64,000 nt of DNA from contig JBEYHY010000014.1 of NCBI GenBank assembly GCA_040635515.1, forward strand, positions 1 to 64,000, written 5' to 3'. Source of the DNA: Prauserella_A sp040635515. Lineage in GTDB: Bacteria; Actinomycetota; Actinomycetes; Mycobacteriales; Pseudonocardiaceae. Positions 8,795 through 16,353 of the stretch are shown one piece after another. Position numbers and translations under genes: made by a program. The notes beneath the pieces were generated by a model. It made no database searches and was not told where the DNA came from. It saw only the letters and a list, made by a program, of their open reading frames with translations. Position 1 is the stretch's first letter. Every line of letters starts with the position of its first letter.

Positions 8795-8940
8795 GTGACC
8801 CACGCGAACGCGCCCGTCTCGGTCGAGGGGCGTCGTCGTCTCATTGCCCGATGTCGCACTCGTCCTATTGCCCACGTTGCCGCGGAGATGGGAACTTCCA
8901 GGGCGGCAGCGTCGAAGCCCGCACATGCGAGGTTCAGCTT
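8795..8940 (+). pseudogene. Transposase remnant (IS481-like N-terminus)
   Basis: A GTG-started frame reads MTHANAPVSVEGRRRLIARC and then IAHVAAEMGTSRAAASK, the start of IS481-type transposases (leucine-zipper/HTH part). After about residue 46 the frame loses all similarity, and no catalytic DDE region or terminal repeats follow before the enoyl-CoA hydratase gene. This is a dead fragment left by a past insertion next to the valine operon. Confidence 0.6.
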
Positions 8941-8994
8941 CCGCGTTGTGTTGGCTGGACTTCTCTCTGCGCAAAAGCGAGACCACTCGGGGTG

Positions 8995-9768
8995 TCAGGT
9001 GTGCCGGAAGTCGGGCTTGCGCTTGTTGGTGAACGCTGCCATTCCTTCCTTCTGGTCGTGGGTGGCAAACGTGGAGTGGAACAGCCGCCGCTCGAACAGG
9101 AGGCCCTCGGAGAGGCTGGTTTCGAAGGCCCGGTTCACGGCTTCTTTGGCCATCATCGATGCGGGTTTGGACATCGACGCGACCTTCGATGCCGTCGTGA
9201 CTCCTTCCTCGGGCAGCGCGTCTGCGGGGACTATCCGCGACACCAGCCCGGCGCGCTCGGCTTCGTCGGCGTCCATCATCCGGCCGGTCAGGATCAGATC
9301 CATGGCTTTGGCCTTGCCGATGGCGCGGGTGAGTCGTTGGGATCCGCCCATGCCGGGGATGACACCGAGGGTGATCTCCGGCTGGCCGAACTTGGCGTTG
9401 TCGGCCGCGATCAGCACGTCGCAGATCATCGCCAGTTCGCATCCGCCACCCAGGGCGTAGCCGGCCACGGCCGCGATCAACGGAGTGCGTACCCGCGAAA
9501 GCGTGTCCCAGCCGGCGAACCAGTCCTCGGCGAAGACGTCACTGAAGCTCTGTGGTGCCATCTCTTTGATGTCCGCCCCGGCCGCGAAGGCTTTCGCCGA
9601 GCCGGTGAGGATGATCGCGCCGACATTCGGGTCGCGGTCCAGTTCGGCCGCCGTCGTGGTGATCTCACGCATGGCTTGCAGGTTCAGGGCGTTGAGTGCT
9701 GTGGGCCGGTCGAGCGTGATCCGGGCGACCCGGTCGGCCGGGTGATCGACGAGGATGGTGCCGGTCAT
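8995..9768 (-). CDS. Enoyl-CoA hydratase (methacrylyl-CoA hydratase candidate)
   Basis: This 257-residue crotonase-fold enzyme has the oxyanion-hole sequences AFAAGADIKEM (about residues 60-70) and GYALGGGCELAMICD (about 98-112), and catalytic glutamates in FGQPEITLGVIPGMGG. The sequence is that of classical EchA8-like hydratases, and context suggests methacrylyl-CoA to 3-hydroxyisobutyryl-CoA in valine degradation. The start at 9768 is chosen because GGAGGCG lies 5 nt upstream and family length fits; an in-frame ATG 12 codons earlier overlaps the mmsB stop (ATGA). It is the last gene of the five-gene valine operon. Confidence 0.88.
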   Translation of the reverse strand: MTGTILVDHPADRVARITLDRPTALNALNLQAMREITTTAAELDRDPNVGAIILTGSAKAFAAGADIKEMAPQSFSDVFAEDWFAGWDTLSRVRTPLIAAVAGYALGGGCELAMICDVLIAADNAKFGQPEITLGVIPGMGGSQRLTRAIGKAKAMDLILTGRMMDADEAERAGLVSRIVPADALPEEGVTTASKVASMSKPASMMAKEAVNRAFETSLSEGLLFERRLFHSTFATHDQKEGMAAFTNKRKPDFRHT

Positions 9769-9800
9769 ATTCGCCTCCGTGGGCAGAAGTACCTGTGAGG

Positions 9801-10685
9801 TCATGCGGTGCCGTCGCCGGTGAGGCTGGTGATGATGGCGGAGAAGTCGCGGCCGGGTCCGTCCTGGGCGACGAACTCGCTGTACAGCTCCTCGGCATGC
9901 TTCCCGAGTTCGGAGCGCACGCCCTCGGCCCGCGCTGCCGCCTGGGCGAGGCGGAGGTCCTTGAGCATCAGGCCGCTGGCGAACCCGCCCGCGTACTCCC
10001 GGTTGGCTGGGCTGCCTGGCACCGGCCCCGGTACCGGGCAGTTGGTGGTGAGCGCCCAGCACTGTCCCGAGGCCGTGGAGGCCACGTCGAACAGGGCTTG
10101 GTCGGTCAGGCCGAGTCGCCGCCCAAGGGCGAACGCCTCACTGACCGCGATCATCGAGACACCGAGAATCATGTTGTTGCAGATCTTCGCCGCCTGTCCG
10201 GCGCCCGTCTCACCACAGTAGACGACCTTCTTGCCCATGTTCTTCAGGTATGGCTCAGCGGCGATGAACGCCTCTGACGGTCCGCCCGCCATGAAGGTGA
10301 GCGTGGCGGCGGTAGCTCCGACGACGCCGCCCGACACCGGTGCGTCAAGGGCGAGGTGTCCTCGTGCGGCGGCGAGGCCCGCGGCGGCGCGTGCGTCGAC
10401 GACTTCGATGGTCGAGCAGTCGAGAAACAGCGTGCCCGGCCCGGCGGCGGGAACGATGTCGCGATAGCAGTCCAGCACGTGCTGTCCGCTGGGCAGCATG
10501 GTGATCACGACGTCGGCTCCCGCGATGGCCGTGATCACGGAGTCCGTGACGGACACGCCGTGGCCTGCCGCCGTGGCGCGGGCTTTGGCGATCGGGTCGT
10601 AGCCGGTGACTTTCGCTCCGGCTTTGACGAGGTTGGCGGCCATCGGTCCGCCCATGTTCCCGAGTCCCAGAAAGGCAATGCTCAT
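9801..10685 (-). CDS. mmsB: 3-Hydroxyisobutyrate dehydrogenase
   Basis: This NAD+-dependent enzyme oxidises 3-hydroxyisobutyrate to methylmalonate semialdehyde. The 294 residues open with the Rossmann motif IAFLGLGNMGGPMAANLVKA. The signature DAPVSGGVVGATAATLTFMA (about residues 116-135) and the catalytic-lysine region GAGQAAKICNNMILG (about 163-177) follow. The usual insertion near 210-225 is Pro-rich. The start overlaps the stop of the hydrolase gene (ATGA at 10682-10685), implying translational coupling. It sits between the hydrolase that makes its substrate and the hydratase gene. Confidence 0.93.
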   Translation of the reverse strand: MSIAFLGLGNMGGPMAANLVKAGAKVTGYDPIAKARATAAGHGVSVTDSVITAIAGADVVITMLPSGQHVLDCYRDIVPAAGPGTLFLDCSTIEVVDARAAAGLAAARGHLALDAPVSGGVVGATAATLTFMAGGPSEAFIAAEPYLKNMGKKVVYCGETGAGQAAKICNNMILGVSMIAVSEAFALGRRLGLTDQALFDVASTASGQCWALTTNCPVPGPVPGSPANREYAGGFASGLMLKDLRLAQAAARAEGVRSELGKHAEELYSEFVAQDGPGRDFSAIITSLTGDGTA

Positions 10686-11716
10686 CGGGTCACTCCTGTC
10701 CATTCGTCCGGTCCCAGATCCGCGAAGTAGGCATCGACCAGGTTGTCGTCGACCTCGGGCAGGGTCGCCGGGGACCATCGAGGTGATCGGTCTTTGTCGA
10801 CGATCTGTGCGCGGATTCCCTCGGTGAACTCCGGGGAAGCGAACGCGTGGCGCGAGATCCGGTACTCCTGGGCGAGCACCGTCTCCAGATCCGGCAGCGT
10901 CGCCGCCGTGCGAAGCGCCCGCAGCGCGACCTTCAGCGCGGTGGGCGATTTGCCCTCGATCGTCTTGGCCGCCGCGACGGCCGTCTCCCCGCCGTCGCGC
11001 AACCGGCCGAGGATCTCTTCGACGCTGTCGGCGGTGTAGCAGTGGTTGATCCATGTGCTTTCGGCCGCGAGAGGACTTGGCGGTGACGGATCGGCGACCG
11101 ATGCGATGGCCGCGTCGGGTGTGTTCGCGGCAAGCGCGTCGAACAGGTCGGGCAGCCGGTTGGCCGGGACGTAGTGGTCGGCCAGCCCACAGTGGATGGC
11201 GTCGGCACCGGATAGCTGGGTGGCGGTAAGCGCGGCGTGCGTACCCAGCTCGCCTGGCGCGCGCGAGAGGAGATAGGTGCCCCCGACGTCGGGTACGAAC
11301 CCGATTCCGACCTCGGGCATGGCGATCCGCGACCGGTCGGTGACGACGCGGTGGCTACCGTGCGCGGACACCCCGACCCCGCCGCCCATGACCAGCCCGT
11401 CCATGATCGCCAGGTACGGCTTCGGGTACGCGGCGATGGTGGCGTTCATCCGGTACTCGTCTGCCCAAAACCCCAGTGACGCCGTCCCACCTGCGCGGGC
11501 GTCGTCGTAGATGGAGCGGATGTCGCCGCCGGCACACAGGCCACGGTCTCCCGCGCCGTCGACGGCGACCGCGCGCACGGCGGGGTCCTCACGCCAGTGG
11601 TCGAGGTGACTGGTGATGGCGCGGACCATGTCGTGGGTCAGTGCGTTGAGTGCGCGGGGCCGGTTGAGGATGATCCGGCCGATCCCACTGTGGACGAGGA
11701 ATTCGACGTCGCTCAC
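10682..11716 (-). CDS. 3-Hydroxyisobutyryl-CoA hydrolase
   Basis: This 344-residue crotonase-superfamily hydrolase is longer than hydratases, as expected for the HIBCH group. Oxyanion-hole sequences are CAGGDIRSIYDDAR (about residues 60-73) and GLVMGGGVGVSAHGSHRVVT (about 106-126). The acidic residues in MPEVGIGFVPDVGG, followed by a long C-terminal part with FTEGIRAQIVDKDRSPRW, are hallmarks of HIBYL-CoA hydrolases. It releases 3-hydroxyisobutyrate for MmsB. The GTG start overlaps the stop of a 25-codon bridging frame (GTGA), itself coupled to the acyl-CoA dehydrogenase gene. Confidence 0.92.
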   Translation of the reverse strand: MSDVEFLVHSGIGRIILNRPRALNALTHDMVRAITSHLDHWREDPAVRAVAVDGAGDRGLCAGGDIRSIYDDARAGGTASLGFWADEYRMNATIAAYPKPYLAIMDGLVMGGGVGVSAHGSHRVVTDRSRIAMPEVGIGFVPDVGGTYLLSRAPGELGTHAALTATQLSGADAIHCGLADHYVPANRLPDLFDALAANTPDAAIASVADPSPPSPLAAESTWINHCYTADSVEEILGRLRDGGETAVAAAKTIEGKSPTALKVALRALRTAATLPDLETVLAQEYRISRHAFASPEFTEGIRAQIVDKDRSPRWSPATLPEVDDNLVDAYFADLGPDEWTGVTR

Positions 11717-11790
11717 GATGCCTCCTGTACCTTGCGGGACACCCGCACCCGGTCGGCCTCATGAACAGTGCTTCGCGAGTGTATTTTCAC
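11713..11790 (-). CDS. 25-codon bridging ORF
   Basis: A GTG-started frame (KIHSRSTVHEADRVRVSRK, then VQEAS) exactly fills the gap between the acyl-CoA dehydrogenase and the hydrolase. It overlaps both by GTGA. Its last codons and stop repeat the end of the dehydrogenase gene, including the AGGAGG ribosome binding site, within a 14-bp direct repeat. It may be a by-product of a short duplication that preserved coupling rather than a functional peptide. Confidence 0.3.
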   Translation of the reverse strand: MKIHSRSTVHEADRVRVSRKVQEAS

Positions 11791-11800
11791 GATGCCTCCT
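11713..11800. repeat. 14-bp direct repeat flanking a 74-bp unit
   Basis: TCACGATGCCTCCT occurs at 11713-11726 and again at 11787-11800. On the coding (minus) strand it reads AGGAGGCATCGTGA, which combines a strong ribosome binding site with a stop/GTG junction. The 74-bp spacing suggests an insertion or duplication between two operon genes. Confidence 0.8.
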
Positions 11801-12926
11801 TCAGCATGCGGCGAGAGATGATCACCCGCATGATCTCGTTGGTACCTTCGAGGATCTGGTGCACTCGCAGGTCGCGGACGATCTTCTCCAGTCCGTATTC
11901 GGCCAGGTAGCCGTAGCCGCCGTGCATCTGCAATGCCTGATTGGCGATCTCGAACCCGACATCGGTGCAGAACCGCTTGGCCATCGCCGAGAGTTGGGTG
12001 GTGTTGGGCTCGCCATGGTCGAGCGCCTCCGCGGCCCGCCACAGCAGGGTCCGTGCGGCTTCGAGGTCGGTGCGCATGTCGGCGAGCCGGAACTGTAGGG
12101 CCTGTGCTTCCGAGATCTTGGCACCGAAGGCCGACCTTTCCGAAAGGTGCCGGATGGCTTTGGTCAGTGCCGCTTCCGCTCCGCCGAGGGAGCAGGCGGC
12201 GATATTGAGCCTTCCACCGTCCAAAGCCGACATCGCAACCTTGAAACCACCGCCTTCTTCGCCGAGCAATGCCGACGCCGGGACACGTGCCCCTTCGAAG
12301 ATGACCTGCCGGGTGGGCTGGGCGTTCCAGCCCATCTTGACCTCGTTCGGTCCGAAGGACACACCAGGCGTGTCCCGATCGACGACGAACGCGGAGATCC
12401 CACCCGCTCCGGGGCCTCCGGTGCGGGCGAGCACGACGTAGACGTCGGAGGTGCCCGCGCCGGAAATGAACTGCTTGACTCCGTCGAGGACGTAGTGTTC
12501 GCCGTCCCACCGGGCGCGGGCCGAGAGCGCCGCGGCGTCTGATCCCGCGTCGGGTTCGGTGAGACAGTAGCTGCCAAAAGATTCCATTGTGGACATCTTG
12601 GGAAGGTGCCGGTGGCGTTGGGCCTCGTTGCCGAACCGGTCGATCATCGTCGTGACCATGCTGTGGATGGAAACGTAGGCCGCGATCGAGGGACAGCCCG
12701 TGGCGAGGGCTTCGAAGACGAGTACCCCGTCGAGCCGTCCGAGCCCGGACCCGCCGACGTCTTCCGGCAGATAGATCCCGCCGAGGCCGAGGTGCGCCGC
12801 TTTGCGCAGCACGTCGACCGGGAAGTGCTTGGCCTGGTCCCATTCGACCGCGTGCGGGGCGAGGTGCTCGGCCGCGAAGTCCGCGGCCGTGTCCCGTAGC
12901 GCGCGTTGTTCATCGGTCAGTCTCAT
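11787..12926 (-). CDS. Acyl-CoA dehydrogenase (isobutyryl-CoA dehydrogenase candidate)
   Basis: This FAD-dependent enzyme of 379 residues fits the short-chain acyl-CoA dehydrogenase fold. The FAD/substrate motif YCLTEPDAGSDAAALSARA lies at about 119-137. The C-terminal flavin-binding region is HGGYGYLAEYGLEKIVRD, then ILEGTNEIMRVIISRRML, and the catalytic Glu belongs to EGTNE. Context (HIBYL-CoA hydrolase, mmsB, mmsA) and its ACAD8-like sequence suggest isobutyryl-CoA to methacrylyl-CoA. It starts 6 nt after the mmsA stop, so it is the second gene of the operon. Confidence 0.9.
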   Translation of the reverse strand: MRLTDEQRALRDTAADFAAEHLAPHAVEWDQAKHFPVDVLRKAAHLGLGGIYLPEDVGGSGLGRLDGVLVFEALATGCPSIAAYVSIHSMVTTMIDRFGNEAQRHRHLPKMSTMESFGSYCLTEPDAGSDAAALSARARWDGEHYVLDGVKQFISGAGTSDVYVVLARTGGPGAGGISAFVVDRDTPGVSFGPNEVKMGWNAQPTRQVIFEGARVPASALLGEEGGGFKVAMSALDGGRLNIAACSLGGAEAALTKAIRHLSERSAFGAKISEAQALQFRLADMRTDLEAARTLLWRAAEALDHGEPNTTQLSAMAKRFCTDVGFEIANQALQMHGGYGYLAEYGLEKIVRDLRVHQILEGTNEIMRVIISRRMLKEAS

Positions 12927-12932
12927 GGCGCC

Positions 12933-14432
12933 TCAGTCCATCGTGGGGATGACGAAGGAAGCGTCTTCCTTGATGCCGGACGGCCACCGCGAGGTGACGG
13001 TCTTCGTCTTGGTGTAGAAGCGGATCGAGTCCGGACCGTGCTGATTGAGGTCGCCGAAGCCGGAGCGCTTCCAGCCGCCGAAGGTGTGGTAAGCGATCGG
13101 CACCGGGATGGGCACGTTGACCCCGACCATGCCGGTGTTCACCCGGGAAGTGAAGTCGCGGGCGGTGTCTCCGTCGCGGGTGAAGATCGCGACGCCGTTG
13201 CCGTACTCGTGCTCACTGGGCAACCGCAGCGCCTCCTCGTAGTCCGCGGCGCGCACGACCGAGAGGACTGGGCCGAAGATCTCCTCGCGATATATCCGCA
13301 TCTCCGGGGTGACCCGGTCGAAAAGGCAGCCGCCGAGGAAGAAGCCATTCTCGTGACCGGGCACCGTGAGGTCGCGACCGTCGACGACCAGTTCGGCGCC
13401 TTCGGCCAGCCCGCTGTCGATGTAGTCGCGGACCCGTTGGACGGCTTGGGCGGTGACCAATGGACCGAAGTCGGCGGTCTCGTCGTGCGCGGCACCGACC
13501 TTCAAGGTCTTCACGCGTTCCGCCAGCTGGTCAACCAGCGCGTCCGCGGTGGCCGCGCCGACCGGGACGGCGACGGAGATGGCCATGCAGCGTTCGCCTG
13601 CCGAGCCGTATCCCGCGCCGATCAGCGCGTCCACCACCTGGTTCAGATCCGCGTCGGGCATCACGATCATGTGGTTCTTCGCGCCGCCGAAGCACTGTGC
13701 TCGCTTCCCGTGCTGGGCCGCTGTCGTGTAGATGTACTCCGCGATCGACGAGGAGCCGACGAACCCGACCGCCTCGACCCGAGGGTCGGTGAGTAGCGCG
13801 TCGACAGCTTCCTTGTCACCGTTGACGACCTGGAACACGCCTGGCGGTAGGCCAGCCTCGATGAACATTTCCGCCAGCCGAAGAGGGACCGAAGGGTCGC
13901 GTTCGGAGGGCTTGAGAACGAATGCGTTGCCGCAAGCGATCGCGGGCGCCGCCTTCCACAGCGGGATCATCGCGGGGAAGTTGAACGGTGTGATCCCGGT
14001 GACGACACCGAGGGGCTGGCGCATCGAGTAGACGTCGATGCCGGTGCCCGCGGAGTCGGTGAACTCGCCCTTGAGCAGGTGCGGGATCCCGATCGCGAAC
14101 TCGACGACCTCCAGGCCGCGCTGGATGTCGCCACGCGCGTCGGCGATCGTCTTGCCGTGCTCGGAGGACAGCAGCCGGGCTAGACCGTCCTCTTCGGACC
14201 GTGCAAGGTCGAGGAACTTCATCAGCACCCGAGCGCGGCGCTGTGGGTTCCAGCGAGCCCATTCGAGTTGGGCCTCGGCGGCGGTGGTGACGGCGTTCGT
14301 GACCTCGTCGGGGGATGCGAGCGGCGCCCTGGCTTGGACGGCGCCGCTGCTTGGGTCGAAGACGTCGGCGAAGCGGCCCGAGGTGCCGGGAACCGGCTTG
14401 CCGTCGATGAAGTGCTGGAGATCGGTAACCAT
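12933..14432 (-). CDS. mmsA: CoA-acylating methylmalonate-semialdehyde dehydrogenase
   Basis: This enzyme converts methylmalonate semialdehyde plus CoA and NAD+ to propionyl-CoA and CO2. The 499-residue ALDH-fold protein carries the family motifs GVVTGITPFNFPAMIPLWK (about 145-163), FVGSSSIAEYIY in the NAD site, and the catalytic cysteine in YGSAGERCMAIS (about residue 290). The start at 14432 is preferred over an in-frame ATG 48 codons upstream because GAAAGGCGA precedes it and family length fits. It is the first gene of the valine operon, behind a cobalamin riboswitch, and its product propionyl-CoA feeds the adjacent methylcitrate cycle. Confidence 0.93.
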   Translation of the reverse strand: MVTDLQHFIDGKPVPGTSGRFADVFDPSSGAVQARAPLASPDEVTNAVTTAAEAQLEWARWNPQRRARVLMKFLDLARSEEDGLARLLSSEHGKTIADARGDIQRGLEVVEFAIGIPHLLKGEFTDSAGTGIDVYSMRQPLGVVTGITPFNFPAMIPLWKAAPAIACGNAFVLKPSERDPSVPLRLAEMFIEAGLPPGVFQVVNGDKEAVDALLTDPRVEAVGFVGSSSIAEYIYTTAAQHGKRAQCFGGAKNHMIVMPDADLNQVVDALIGAGYGSAGERCMAISVAVPVGAATADALVDQLAERVKTLKVGAAHDETADFGPLVTAQAVQRVRDYIDSGLAEGAELVVDGRDLTVPGHENGFFLGGCLFDRVTPEMRIYREEIFGPVLSVVRAADYEEALRLPSEHEYGNGVAIFTRDGDTARDFTSRVNTGMVGVNVPIPVPIAYHTFGGWKRSGFGDLNQHGPDSIRFYTKTKTVTSRWPSGIKEDASFVIPTMD

Positions 14433-14603
14433 GAGTCGCCTTTCGCGAGAGCGCGGGATGGAGCCCTCGGCACACGGTCGTGGCCGGGTTGCCGGGCAGG
14501 CTGAACTACCGCCGGATGGGCGGTGGGTCGGCGTTTTTCGCGCAGGCAGGAAGAATCCGCATGCGTTCAGCTCCATCCTCGTGGACGAACACGAACATCC
14601 GCG

Positions 14604-14745
14604 GCCGGTATCCTGACTCCCGGATCCACGGCGCCCCGACCTTCCCGGCTTGCGCCAGTGGTCATCTCACGTGAGGCGTCGCTCCCCGGTCACAGTGGCG
14701 GGACCGCGCCGGATTCACACCGGCTTCCCTGCACCGCAGACCTGA
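14604..14745 (-). promoter_or_regulatory. Cobalamin riboswitch in the mmsA leader
   Basis: The minus strand carries the B12-riboswitch core in order: GGGAAGCCGGTGTGAATCC, then GCGGTCCCGCCACTGTGA, a variable stem (GCGACGCCTCACGTGAG), and the 3' end GGGAGTCAGGATACC. The next gene in this direction is mmsA, 172 nt further on. In this class cobalamin binding normally lowers expression. No B12-dependent or B12-uptake gene follows, which makes the placement unusual. Confidence 0.85.
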
Positions 14746-14754
14746 GGACACCAT

Positions 14755-14774
14755 ATAGTAGGAAGTCCTACTAT
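14755..14774. promoter_or_regulatory. Perfect palindrome at the mmsA promoter (operator candidate)
   Basis: ATAGTAGGAAGTCCTACTAT has two perfect 9-bp arms around a 2-bp centre. It lies just upstream of the riboswitch, where the mmsA transcript should begin, and includes a TACTAT that could serve as a -10 element on the minus strand. A dimeric repressor site is the simplest reading; the regulator is not known. Confidence 0.6.
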
Positions 14775-14821
14775 GTCGACCGTGTCCGGGATCTCACCAG
14801 GATGGGCCGAAGTGAGTGTGC

Positions 14822-16222
14822 TCAGGTCAGCGGTGGGTAGGGGAGCAGGCTGCTGGTGTGTTCGTCGACGCGTAGCGTCTTCCCGATCGCGGGAAATGCC
14901 CGCTGTGGGCAGGACGGCCGTTCACACACCTTGCAGCCCATCCCGATCGGGGTAACCGCGGCGTCGGCGCCCAGCGCGAGACCGTCGGAATAGACGAGCC
15001 GCCGCGCATGGCGCAGTTCGCAGCCCAGGCCGATCGCGAACGTCTTGCCAGGGTCGCCATGCCCGCCCACGGTGCGGGTCACCGTGCGGGCCAGCCAGAA
15101 GTACTTCTTGCCGTCCGGCAGTTCGGCGACCTGCGTGACGATCCTCCCCGGCGAACCGAACGCCTCATATACTATCCACAGTGGACAAGAGCCGCCGACG
15201 CGAGAAAAGTGGAACCCGGTCGCGGACTGGCGTTTCGAGATGTTGCCGGCCCGGTCGACCCGGACGAACGAGAACGGCACGCCGCGGGTTCCACGTCGCT
15301 GCAACGTCGACAGCCGGTGACAGATCGTCTCGAACCCGACTCCGAAATGGTCGGACAGGCGGGTGATGTCGTAGCGATAGCGCTCTGCCGCGCCGAGAAA
15401 GACCCGGTAAGGCAACACGAGCGCACCCGCGAAATAGTTGGCCAGACCGATCCGGGCCAGTCGGCGTGCGGTGTCGCCGCTGAAGGTTCCGTCGTCGACC
15501 AGCCGGTCGATGGTTTCGCCCGCCTCAAGCAAGGCCAGTTCGGAGGCGAGCCGGAAGGCCGCTTGGCCGGGTCGTAGCGCGGGGGAGAGCCGCAGGATTC
15601 GCGCGGCAAGGTCGAAACGGTGCTGGTCGGCGCCGATCGGCGCGGTGGCGACCTCGATTCCGTGCCGGTCTCGCAGGCCCGCCGCGAGCCCGGCGCGCAC
15701 CTCACCGGGGACCAGCCGCAGTTCGGCGGCCAATTTCTCGGCGGCTTCGTCCAGCTCGGCGACGTGGTTGCGGCGGCGGTAGAACCAGTCGCGGATCTCC
15801 TCGTGCGGTTGCTGCGCCGTGGTGCGATCGAGCCCTTGCTCCGAGACCAGAGTCGCGATGTTCTCCATCGCCTCGCGGTAGCGGCGGTGCAGCGAGATCA
15901 AGGTGCGGGCGATGTCGGGCAGCTGGGTGGTCAGCTCATCCACCTGACCGGGGGAGATCGCGCCGTCCACGGTGTCGTCGGCGAACACCTCGCGGACATC
16001 GGCGACCAGCCGCGCCACGTCTCGCGCCGCGAAGAACTCCGCGTCGACCCCGAAGTGCTCGGTGAGCCGGAGCAACACGGGCAGGGTGAGCGGGCGCCCG
16101 TTGTGCTCCAGCTGGTTGACGTAGCTCGGCGAGATCTCCAGCAGGCGTGCCAGCTCGGACTGGGTCATCGACCGGTCCTCGCGTAGCTGACGAAGCCTGG
16201 CACCCGCAAACGTCTTCTCCAC
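14822..16222 (-). CDS. prpR: PrpR/RamB-type short-chain acyl-CoA regulator
   Basis: This 466-residue cytoplasmic regulator has an N-terminal XRE helix-turn-helix at about residues 6-65 (MTQSELARLLEISPSYVNQL), a central IrrE-like region (about 170-330) and a C-terminal DUF2083-like region. The C-terminal part has four cysteines, one in GLGCELRHA and three in GMGCKVCERPSCPQRA. In the Mycobacterium tuberculosis homologue PrpR, such a region binds an Fe-S cluster and acyl-CoA. It lies divergent to the 3-hydroxyacyl-CoA dehydrogenase-prpDBC genes, exactly where the methylcitrate-cycle activator is expected. It may also act on the neighbouring valine operon; that is inference. Confidence 0.9.
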   Translation of the reverse strand: MEKTFAGARLRQLREDRSMTQSELARLLEISPSYVNQLEHNGRPLTLPVLLRLTEHFGVDAEFFAARDVARLVADVREVFADDTVDGAISPGQVDELTTQLPDIARTLISLHRRYREAMENIATLVSEQGLDRTTAQQPHEEIRDWFYRRRNHVAELDEAAEKLAAELRLVPGEVRAGLAAGLRDRHGIEVATAPIGADQHRFDLAARILRLSPALRPGQAAFRLASELALLEAGETIDRLVDDGTFSGDTARRLARIGLANYFAGALVLPYRVFLGAAERYRYDITRLSDHFGVGFETICHRLSTLQRRGTRGVPFSFVRVDRAGNISKRQSATGFHFSRVGGSCPLWIVYEAFGSPGRIVTQVAELPDGKKYFWLARTVTRTVGGHGDPGKTFAIGLGCELRHARRLVYSDGLALGADAAVTPIGMGCKVCERPSCPQRAFPAIGKTLRVDEHTSSLLPYPPLT

Positions 16223-16240
16223 AGGAAGACTGTAACAACT

Positions 16241-16282
16241 TTTACAAGACAGTTGCGAACTTTCACAAGATGTGACAACTGT
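16241..16282. promoter_or_regulatory. PrpR operator candidates in the divergent promoter region
   Basis: Two similar direct elements, TTTACAAGA (16241-16249) and TTTCACAAGA (16261-16270), lie about two helical turns apart. An inverted pair ACAGTTG (16249-16255) and CAACTGT (16276-16282) brackets the second element. The position between prpR and the methylcitrate operon suggests PrpR binding; no experimental consensus was applied. Confidence 0.45.
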
Positions 16283-16353
16283 CAGCTATCGACCGGCTCA
16301 TCCTCCGATGCCAGGCTGAAGCAAGAACGACACAAGGTTCACAGGAGGCTGTC

